From: Marinobacter changyiensis
GTDB lineage: Bacteria; Pseudomonadota; Gammaproteobacteria; Pseudomonadales; Oleiphilaceae
Reading direction: 5' to 3'
Length of the DNA: 64,000 bases
Assembly (NCBI RefSeq): GCF_009193265.1
Contig: NZ_VZZZ01000002.1
Coordinates: forward strand, 369,824-433,823
The notes below the pieces were generated by a model. It did not search any database. It had not been told where the DNA came from and worked only from the letters and a program-made list of their open reading frames with translations. Numbering within the stretch: the stretch's first letter is position 1; the number at the start of each line of letters is the position of its first letter. Of this stretch, positions 54,065 to 61,383 are shown one piece after another. Both the position numbers and the translations under genes were made by a program.

Positions 54065-55188
54065 GTATCAGAGTCCTGCAGTTCATCTGTCCCACCGGCT
54101 ACTATGGCGCGGAGCGCTGGATCAATGCATTGGTTTCGGCGAACACGGATAACGCCATTGAGTACCATATCGCCATTACCGATGAGGACGGCGTGTCTGA
54201 TGAGGTTTTACATCGGTCGACATTGCCCGCAGGTCAGCTGCATCGCCTGAAAATGTCCTCCAGATTCGATCTGATGTCGATCTTCCGCCTTGCACGGCTC
54301 CTGAAAGAACTGCAAATAGACGTCATTCATACCCACGGCTACAAATCAGACATCCTGGGGATTACCGCCGCGAGATTGGCGGGAGTCCGCTCGGTTTGTA
54401 CGCCCCACGGTTTCGAAAATTCGGAAGACAAGCGCCTCAAAGCCTATATGTGGCTTGGTGGGAAAGCTTTCCACCGGTTCGACAGGGTTTGTCCGCTCTC
54501 CGAAGATATCGAGAAAACCGTTGTCGGCGATTATCACGTTAACGCCCACTCGGTTCGCCTGATCAATAATGGCGTTGACCTTAGGGAGGTCGAATCCGCC
54601 ATCGCTGAGCCCAAAGCACGGGAATCCGCAGGATTTACGATAGGCTACATAGGCCAGCTGATCAGCCGTAAAAACCTGACGGCAACCATAGACGCGTTTG
54701 CGTTTTTTTATGAGAACAACCGTCAATCCCGCCTGGTTCTGGTCGGGGACGGAGAGGAAAAAGCACGCCTCCAAGCCCGGGTAGAAAAGCTGGGGCTAAC
54801 GGAAGCCGTTCATTTTCTGGGCTTCCGGGATGACCGCCTGGCGCTGCTGCCCACATTTGATGTCTTTGCGCTGACCTCATCACTGGAAGGAATCCCCCGG
54901 TGCCTGATGGAGGCCATGGCAGCAAAGGTGTGCGTGACCGCCTTTGATATTCCCGGCGTTGACGCATTGATCAAACACGGCGAGACCGGCGTGCTGGTAC
55001 CTTTCAATGACGCCAGGGCACTGGCCAACGCCTGGGCTGAACTTATGCAGAGCCAGGAGATGAGAACAAGGCTGGCCGAAGGCGGCCGGGCCCGGGTCTA
55101 TTCCGGGTTCTCTGCCAAAGCAATGGCGGAAGAGTACGCAGCACTGTTCCGGGACCTGAGCACAAAACAGGCAATCAGCAATGCGTAA
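54061..55188 (+). CDS. Family 4 glycosyltransferase
   Basis: The 375-residue GT-B enzyme has an N-terminal acceptor domain (FICPTGYYGAERWINALVSA and DVIHTHGYKSDILGITAARL) and a C-terminal donor domain. The latter has IGYIGQLISRKNLTATIDAF and EGIPRCLMEAMAAKVCVTAF, whose paired glutamates match the EX7E-like motif. The gene is coupled to its neighbours (overlap 4 bp before and 8 bp after). It probably adds one sugar to the repeat unit. Confidence 0.9.
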   Translation: MSIRVLQFICPTGYYGAERWINALVSANTDNAIEYHIAITDEDGVSDEVLHRSTLPAGQLHRLKMSSRFDLMSIFRLARLLKELQIDVIHTHGYKSDILGITAARLAGVRSVCTPHGFENSEDKRLKAYMWLGGKAFHRFDRVCPLSEDIEKTVVGDYHVNAHSVRLINNGVDLREVESAIAEPKARESAGFTIGYIGQLISRKNLTATIDAFAFFYENNRQSRLVLVGDGEEKARLQARVEKLGLTEAVHFLGFRDDRLALLPTFDVFALTSSLEGIPRCLMEAMAAKVCVTAFDIPGVDALIKHGETGVLVPFNDARALANAWAELMQSQEMRTRLAEGGRARVYSGFSAKAMAEEYAALFRDLSTKQAISNA

Positions 55189-56236
55189 ACTCTATTTTGT
55201 ACTCAGCGTCGACACCGAAGAAGAGTGGGATTGGGATGGCCCCTTTCCCGATCAGGTGATATCGGTTGAAAACGTGAATCACCTCCCGGTGTTCCAGAAA
55301 CAACTGGACGATCTGGGCCTAAAACCAAGTTATTTTCTGGATTACGCGGTGCTTGAAAAGCCCCGATCACGGAATATATTGGCGGACCTTTACCAAGCCA
55401 ATCCGGGCATCGAATTCGGATCACACCTGCACCCGTGGGTCACGCCACCCATTGTGCCGGTCAGATCCGAGGCTGACTCCCACATTGTCAACCTGCCAAT
55501 TGACATCGTTTCAGAGCAGCTGAGAAGGCTCACGCAAACCATTCAAAACCTGACCGGCAGGCAACCCACGGCTTTTCGCTCCGGACGTTGGGGCATCAAC
55601 GACGATATCCTCGGTGCCCTTGCGGCCCAGGGTTATCTGGTGGACTCCAGCATCTATCCTTTTTACGAGAACCCCTGGTTCAGCTGCGCTGATTTCGATA
55701 GCTGGCCTATGGCGTGGTCCCACTTGGGTACCTCACCGGAATTGATCGAATTGCCGGTGACGGCAGGGTTTAACCATCGCCCGTTTGCCAGGGCCCAGCG
55801 CATGCACAAAACATTGGAAAGACCCGCATGGGCGCAGTTTCATATCATTGGCGCGCTCTGGGCACTGGCACTGCACCGCAAGATTTATCTGAGTCCGGAA
55901 CTGTCCTCGACCCGGGATATGATCGCCCTTTGCAAACAGATGTTGCAAATCGAGTGCCCGGTCATCCACATGTACCTGCACAGCTCCAGCCTGTTGCCTG
56001 GTTCAACCCGATACGTTCGATCCGACTACGACAAGAACCGGCTGATGAGACGTATCGAGAGCGTTGTCCGTTTCTTGCGCAGGGAGTGTGATGTTGAGGC
56101 AGTAACGATTACCGACGGAGCTCTGAAGCTCAGGGAAGACGGGGCGTTGAAAAGAAAAGCCATGCAACTGGCCAATTTTCAGACATTTGACTTAGGCCGC
56201 TCATCCGAAAGCCTGCTCGTTTATAGGGATCGTTAA
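55181..56236 (+). CDS. Polysaccharide deacetylase-like protein (NodB fold)
   Basis: The 351-residue protein resembles the carbohydrate esterase 4 / WbmS-type deacetylases. It has LSVDTEEEWDWDGPFP for the metal-binding Asp, FGSHLHPWVTP for His residues and TAFRSGRWGINDDILGALAA for the Arg-containing motif. It should remove N- or O-acetyl groups from the polysaccharide. It overlaps the previous gene by 8 nt; the amidotransferase gene starts 1 nt after its stop. Confidence 0.85.
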   Translation: MRKLYFVLSVDTEEEWDWDGPFPDQVISVENVNHLPVFQKQLDDLGLKPSYFLDYAVLEKPRSRNILADLYQANPGIEFGSHLHPWVTPPIVPVRSEADSHIVNLPIDIVSEQLRRLTQTIQNLTGRQPTAFRSGRWGINDDILGALAAQGYLVDSSIYPFYENPWFSCADFDSWPMAWSHLGTSPELIELPVTAGFNHRPFARAQRMHKTLERPAWAQFHIIGALWALALHRKIYLSPELSSTRDMIALCKQMLQIECPVIHMYLHSSSLLPGSTRYVRSDYDKNRLMRRIESVVRFLRRECDVEAVTITDGALKLREDGALKRKAMQLANFQTFDLGRSSESLLVYRDR

Positions 56237-56237
56237 C

Positions 56238-58136
56238 GTGTGCGGCATAGCAGGCTTTACCACCGTTAAAAACTCAGAAAGCCACCTAGTTGTCGCTGAC
56301 TCAATGGTTCGCGCCTTGCGTCATCGCGGGCCGGATGCCCAGGCTGTCATGCAGTTCAATGGCGCTGTTCTTGGTCATGCACGGCTGAGCATTATTGACC
56401 TTTCGGAAGCGGGGAACCAGCCGTTCGTTTCCGATGATGGCCGGTACGCCATTGTTTTCAATGGCGAGATCTACAACTTCAATAGCCTGCGCAGTAAGCT
56501 AACAGCCCAGGGCGTCCGGTTTCGGACCCAAACGGATACAGAAGTGGTACTTGCGCTGCTGAGCCGTGAGGGCATGGGAGCAATCGAGCAGCTCAACGGT
56601 ATGTTTGCCATCGCACTCTGGGACAACGAGGCAGGCACCCTGGACCTGATCCGGGATCGTATTGGCAAAAAACCTCTCTACTACACAGAACAGGACGGCC
56701 AGCTGCTGTTTGCCTCAGAGCTGAAGGCGTTGCTGCAATGCCCCAACGTGCCTCGCGACATCCGCCCGGACGCGGTTTACGATTTTTTTGCCTATCAGTA
56801 CGTACCCGACCCAAAAACCATCTTCAAAACCATCTACAAGCTGGAGCCGGGAAGCCATTTGCATCGCAACCGCAGTGGTAAAACACATTTATGGCGATAC
56901 TGGTCGCCAGAAATGGGGGAGCCCGAATCCGTCAGTATGGATCAGGCCAAGGGGGAGCTGCTTGACCTGCTCGAGGATGCAACCCGACAGCGGATGATCA
57001 GTGATGTCCCCCTCGGTGCCTTCCTGAGTGGAGGTGTGGATTCCAGCGGTATCGTTGCCATGATGGCCCGCAGTGGTAAAACCGTAACCACCTGTTCTAT
57101 CGGCTTTAATGACAAAGCATTCAATGAGACCGAGTTTGCTCAGGCAGTGGCCGATCAGTACCACACCGACCATCGTGTGCACACCGTCAAAGAAGGGGTC
57201 GCGGAGCGATTGCTCGATATCTGCCGGTATTTGGATGAGCCCTTTGCCGATTCCAGTCTGGTGCCGACCTTTCTTGTGTCAGAGCTGGCCCGGAAAGAGG
57301 TCACCGTAGCGCTAACCGGCGACGGTGGAGACGAAGTCTTTGCCGGCTACGAAAAGTATGCCACAGACTGGCGGGAGAACCAGCTGCGCAGCAAATTCCC
57401 GTCATCGTTCAGGGCTGTAATGGGTGAGCTGGCACCGGCCCTGCGCAAAATACCCAACAAATCCCTGCGCCGGGCGAGTTCACTGATGCACAGCCTAAGT
57501 CTTGACCCTGCGAAAGCGTTTTACGTTACCAACAGCTTTATTGACGACCACATCTGGCAATTGCTGTTGAACGAGGATTTTCGCAAGAACCTGGGCGATT
57601 ACCACCCCAGCGAACTGACCGAAAGCGTTTACCACCAGTGTGATTCGCAAGACCACTTGGCGAAGATCCTGTACACCGACATGCGAACCTTCCTGCCCGG
57701 AGACATCCTGGTAAAAGCGGACCGCATGAGCATGGCCAACTCTCTGGAGTTGCGATCACCACTGCTGGATTACCGGATCATCGAGTTTGCCAACCGGCTC
57801 CCGGCAAAGCTGAAATTTCATAAGGGTGACAAGAAGGTTGTGCTACGTGAAGCACTCAGCCCCCTGTTACCGCCGGATATTCTCAATCGCAAAAAAATGG
57901 GCTTCTCCACACCTCTGGCGGACTGGTTCCGCGGGGAACTGAAAGCGATTGCCGAAGACCATTTTTTCGAGAAGGGGCAGGGCCTGGGGCAACTGTTCAG
58001 GCAAGACCATATTCGCCTGGTATGGGATCAGCATCAAAGAGGACTTTTTGATCACTCCCCGGTGCTCTGGACTATGCTGATGTATGAAATCTGGTGGCAG
58101 AATTATCTAAGTGAAAAAAATAAGTTGTGCAATTAA
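56238..58136 (+). CDS. asnB: Asparagine synthase-like amidotransferase (XrtA-type)
   Basis: The 632-residue protein begins with catalytic Cys2 (GTG start, then CGIAGFTTVKN), followed by class II glutaminase blocks (NGEIYNFNSLR, GNQPFVSDDGRY) and the synthetase domain ATP motif SGGVDSSGIVAMM with TGDGGDEVFAGYEKYATDWR. Such AsnB-like genes recur in exosortase-linked polysaccharide clusters, where they probably amidate a sugar carboxyl group. It is the last gene of the operon; the next gene is on the opposite strand. Confidence 0.87.
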   Translation: MCGIAGFTTVKNSESHLVVADSMVRALRHRGPDAQAVMQFNGAVLGHARLSIIDLSEAGNQPFVSDDGRYAIVFNGEIYNFNSLRSKLTAQGVRFRTQTDTEVVLALLSREGMGAIEQLNGMFAIALWDNEAGTLDLIRDRIGKKPLYYTEQDGQLLFASELKALLQCPNVPRDIRPDAVYDFFAYQYVPDPKTIFKTIYKLEPGSHLHRNRSGKTHLWRYWSPEMGEPESVSMDQAKGELLDLLEDATRQRMISDVPLGAFLSGGVDSSGIVAMMARSGKTVTTCSIGFNDKAFNETEFAQAVADQYHTDHRVHTVKEGVAERLLDICRYLDEPFADSSLVPTFLVSELARKEVTVALTGDGGDEVFAGYEKYATDWRENQLRSKFPSSFRAVMGELAPALRKIPNKSLRRASSLMHSLSLDPAKAFYVTNSFIDDHIWQLLLNEDFRKNLGDYHPSELTESVYHQCDSQDHLAKILYTDMRTFLPGDILVKADRMSMANSLELRSPLLDYRIIEFANRLPAKLKFHKGDKKVVLREALSPLLPPDILNRKKMGFSTPLADWFRGELKAIAEDHFFEKGQGLGQLFRQDHIRLVWDQHQRGLFDHSPVLWTMLMYEIWWQNYLSEKNKLCN

Positions 58137-58216
58137 ATAAAAGCCATCTTGACCCTGCCCCAGAATTTCTCCTTAATTTTTATAAGAACATGACTTCCGC
58201 TACGAAGGGCAGAGCC

Positions 58217-59191
58217 TCATGGTCTCAGTAGCAAACAGGCCAAGAGGTTTTTGGTCGACCTAATTCGGGTGGGATAGCAAAGCCAATATTGGAACGCGCT
58301 CGTAATCGCCCGAAATTTTTTGCCGTGTTTACGGTAGTGCAAGCAGTTGATATAAAAATGTTGGGCGCGCTTTTGCTCTAGAATCTCCCGTACACTGGAA
58401 AATAGAGGGTCACGAAGCAACTTGCTGAACACAATGGGCGCATAAGGAGAAAGCGACCCAGTTCCCTTAGTGATGCCAGTGATCCTGATGCGGTAATAAG
58501 CGGTTACTTCGCGAATAAGCACCATCTGTCTCGTTGTGGCTGCAGCCCTCCACCATAGGTGGTCATCTTCCCCTCTTGGCAATGATTCATCAAACCCCCC
58601 CATGCTCTGGAAAAACGGCTTTCTGAGCGCCACCCCACCCGTCCAGGCGAGCACGGTATCAAGAAATGCGTCTAATGGTCGGTTTATTGCAATCAGCGGG
58701 GCTTCGTGGCCCGGAGGGTTAAAGTAGCTTGTCCATACTTCGTTAGTATCAGTCCTCCTTTTGCTTTTGTCGGGATCCTCCGGGTGCCACATGAGAAAAT
58801 CAGAGCTGAAAAAGTTGCACTCCTTATAGGTGTTGATAGCATCAACTCTTGTTGAGAGTGCATTAGGAGCCAAAATATCATCGCTATCCAGAAAGCAGAG
58901 CCACTCTCCTTTCGCTGCATCAACGCCGCAATTTCTAGCGCCTGATGGCCCCTTAGTTCGCGAGTTGCTAATCAAGGACACACGTTTATCACTTTGAGCG
59001 ATCTCGCCGACAATGTCTCTCGTACGATCACTGGAATTATCATCTACAACGATTAATTCAAATTCTGGGTGTGGCCAACTTTGGGTAAGCACTGAACCAA
59101 TGGACTGGGCAATATATTCCTCAACATTGAAGCTCGGCATCACAATGCTGAAAAGCGGTGTTTTATCACGGATATCCTGATCATCATCCAT
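58217..59191 (-). CDS. Family 2 glycosyltransferase
   Basis: The 324-residue GT-A protein begins FSIVMPSFNVEEYIAQSIGS and has ELIVVDDNSSDRTRDIVGEI with the DDD-like motif, GARNCGVDAAKGEWLCFLDS and GEDDHLWWRAAATT. Start taken at ATG 59191; an upstream in-frame TTG at 59260 would add 23 atypical residues. It is opposite to the polysaccharide operon, in an AT-richer stretch next to IS remnants, so it may have been gained separately. Confidence 0.82.
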   Translation of the reverse strand: MDDDQDIRDKTPLFSIVMPSFNVEEYIAQSIGSVLTQSWPHPEFELIVVDDNSSDRTRDIVGEIAQSDKRVSLISNSRTKGPSGARNCGVDAAKGEWLCFLDSDDILAPNALSTRVDAINTYKECNFFSSDFLMWHPEDPDKSKRRTDTNEVWTSYFNPPGHEAPLIAINRPLDAFLDTVLAWTGGVALRKPFFQSMGGFDESLPRGEDDHLWWRAAATTRQMVLIREVTAYYRIRITGITKGTGSLSPYAPIVFSKLLRDPLFSSVREILEQKRAQHFYINCLHYRKHGKKFRAITSAFQYWLCYPTRIRSTKNLLACLLLRP

Positions 59192-59351
59192 AACTATTTC
59201 CAATAGATTACATCCTGATTCCAGTAGCTCTTTTTTTAAACCATGGAATTGATTTATCAAGGTGCCGGCTCAGTATGCTATTAAATTTAACTAATTTTTT
59301 GGAGTCTGTCGATGTACTAAAGGCGAAGGTGACCGATTATTGGCTAATCCC

Positions 59352-59573
59352 TCATTTTTTACCGGGCCGCGTCCAACCGGTCACGACAACACCATTAATC
59401 TCCGTTCTGGCGGGGATTATTTCTCCAAGTCCCACACTGGCTCGTTCGCTATTGTAGTAACAGAGCCAACGCGTGGCGTAATTTTTGAACTTCATCAACC
59501 CTGTCGGAAAAACGTGACTTTTCCATGCGGAATCTCCCTGCATACAGAAACCTCTGCTCTTAATTACGGTCAC
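59352..59573 (-). pseudogene. Decayed transposase fragment (IS3-like C-terminus)
   Basis: The minus strand reads KFKNYATRWLCYYNSERASV then GLGEIIPA, which resembles the end of an IS3-type transposase (WLxxYNxERPxxGLGG-like). It has no intact upstream catalytic domain, is short and lies between a glycosyltransferase and the next IS relic. Confidence 0.5.
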
Positions 59574-59815
59574 TCAACCGGTGAGCGTAACACCTTAGCT
59601 AGTTTATCGGCTGGAGTGCGAAAGCCGATGTTGTTCGGGAGAGGTTGTTTAGTCCCGCCTAAGACCGATCCAGGTCATTTCGTGAAGGGCCGGAGAACAT
59701 GCGCCTCTTTGGAAAGTACTGTCAGAGCAGGCCGTTGGTATTCTCATTCGTACCCCGCTGCCAAGGACTATGCAGATCACAGAATTACACAGCCATCTTT
59801 ACAAAGGTGAACTCT
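59574..59815 (-). pseudogene. Decayed IS30-family transposase C-terminus
   Basis: The minus-strand frame gives FCDLHSPWQRGTNENTNGLL, then an in-frame stop where Arg is expected, QYFPKR, a frameshift, and finally GFRTPADKLAKVL before its stop at about 59574. These are the C-terminal signatures of IS30 transposases. It is clearly inactivated by a stop and a frame change. The N-terminal two thirds and the terminal inverted repeats are missing. Confidence 0.75.
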
Positions 59816-59986
59816 CTGCTCTGGTTCCGGACTGGATGTCCGGGCTCGCTCGGCACAACTTAAAGGGGGAGGCGGGGGGCACGGATTTCAGAAGCTAGAT
59901 TAAATAGTTAGCAATCCAAGTAACAGTGACTTGCCGTTACTGACGGCCATTGGCGGCGCTCATCAAGGCACTGTGAGAAAACCGGG

Positions 59987-60766
59987 TTAGGTTTTCTTAT
60001 AAATGGCGAATATATTATTTTCAATATACGTTATTCCCAATTTATTGAGGATGTAACAAGCCCAAATTTCAATAAAATTTAATACATTATTATTTATTGT
60101 CGCTGACGTGTCATCGAAATAGCTAAACTCTACATTCTCAAATCCATGATTTAAAAAAAGAAAGTTAAGATCCTTCTTCGAATTCATCTTATATGCGACT
60201 GGAAAAGTGTCCTTTTCTTCTCCGCCCCAGATAACTGATTTTATTTTATGATGCCAAGAAAATGGTGTTAGTCTAGTAATGATAGGTATTGGGGACATCT
60301 TATTTATGGTGTAAATTACAACGAGGCCTCCGGGGGCAATCAATGATCTAAGATTTTGAATAACGAGATCAGGCTCCTCTATATGTTCGGCCACCATGCG
60401 AAAAGTGGCCAGATTGAAGATCTCATCGGTTTTAAAATTCTCGAACATTTCCTGCGAATATTCATGACAATAAGGGTTATCAAGAACATTTTCGCTTGGA
60501 TCAACTGATATAAGCTTATTGCACCTGTTGGCTAGCTCAAGGGATAAGCTCGGGTTATTCGGAAACAAGGCATGACCACCTCCAACATCGATCCAGTTTG
60601 TGTTGGGCGTGACAATTTTATCAATTTTACATTCGTACAAATCTCCAGCCAATGTATGGCCAAACTTGAATCGCCGTTTAGGACCCCATCCGGTTGTGGA
60701 TGGCTCTCCATATTTTTTCTTGAAGTGCCTACTAATGTCCTCATCGGTAATGTTTACGTAGCTCAT
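59987..60766 (-). CDS. Class I SAM-dependent methyltransferase
   Basis: The 259-residue protein has the SAM-binding glycine motif in WIDVGGGHALFPNNPS, then VDPSEN, ATFRMVAEHIEEPDLVIQNL and the post-II LIAPGGLVVIYTI. It shows no membrane segment. The codon use is AT-rich compared with the window average (for example long AAA/ATT runs), pointing to recent gain. It lies between IS relics and the malectin gene and might methylate a polysaccharide sugar; no partner is evident. Confidence 0.85.
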   Translation of the reverse strand: MSYVNITDEDISRHFKKKYGEPSTTGWGPKRRFKFGHTLAGDLYECKIDKIVTPNTNWIDVGGGHALFPNNPSLSLELANRCNKLISVDPSENVLDNPYCHEYSQEMFENFKTDEIFNLATFRMVAEHIEEPDLVIQNLRSLIAPGGLVVIYTINKMSPIPIITRLTPFSWHHKIKSVIWGGEEKDTFPVAYKMNSKKDLNFLFLNHGFENVEFSYFDDTSATINNNVLNFIEIWACYILNKLGITYIENNIFAIYKKT

Positions 60767-61383
60767 CGATTGCCCTTTTTGACGATAGCGTTTTATCTTG
60801 AGTTCAAGTTCTCGTAAACGTTTTTCAAGATCAAGCTATGACTCTTCTAAAAAGACTAAGCCAATTTCGGCAGTTTTCAACCAAGCGTGCCCAATAGCGC
60901 CATAATTTTCCGTATATTAAAGCGAACTTTCTGAGGCTTGCCAAGGTCAATCGCTACCGGTTTGCTGGCTTCCCGAGTACGGGTGTTTCCAGATGTGGCC
61001 TTGATAACTCCTAACTCGGGAGCCAGGCCGATTCCGAACCGTTCGCAGCGCCTGGTTTCTAAAACTTTTGTAGCGGCCTTCCCACATCATTCGACTGGAG
61101 TCCATCGGAACATGCAATCCTGCCAAAGTTAATTAAGAATTTGTTGACCTGTCCGTTTCTCTAATACCAAGAAGGTCAATAACCAACGGCTAAGGGAGCA
61201 AAGGGAGGCGTAAAAGTGTCAGGAAATTTTACGTTTTTGATAGTTAACCCTTGATAACAGGGGTTCGGTCGTCCCTTTCTAACGGTAACTTAATGTCAAG
61301 CTGTGGATTTCTAGCGAATGGTTTAATTCTTGCTGTTAACTAGTTTGGTGCAGGAAAATTCAAGAAGCAGGGAGGTCTTTGAC
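60767..61383. other. 617-bp intergenic region before the malectin gene
   Basis: No complete gene is seen. A minus-strand run (VIKATSGNTRTREASKPVAI, DLGKPQKVRFNI) has protein-like composition but is interrupted, and could be a relic. An inverted repeat GTAAAA/TTTTAC at 61211-61216 and 61228-61233 lies about 150 bp before the malectin start and may be a regulatory site. AT content is higher than in the flanks. Confidence 0.4.

Noticed and set aside
59340..59810. Plus-strand 156-residue open frame
   Set aside because: It is antisense to IS relics on the minus strand and has no family features.
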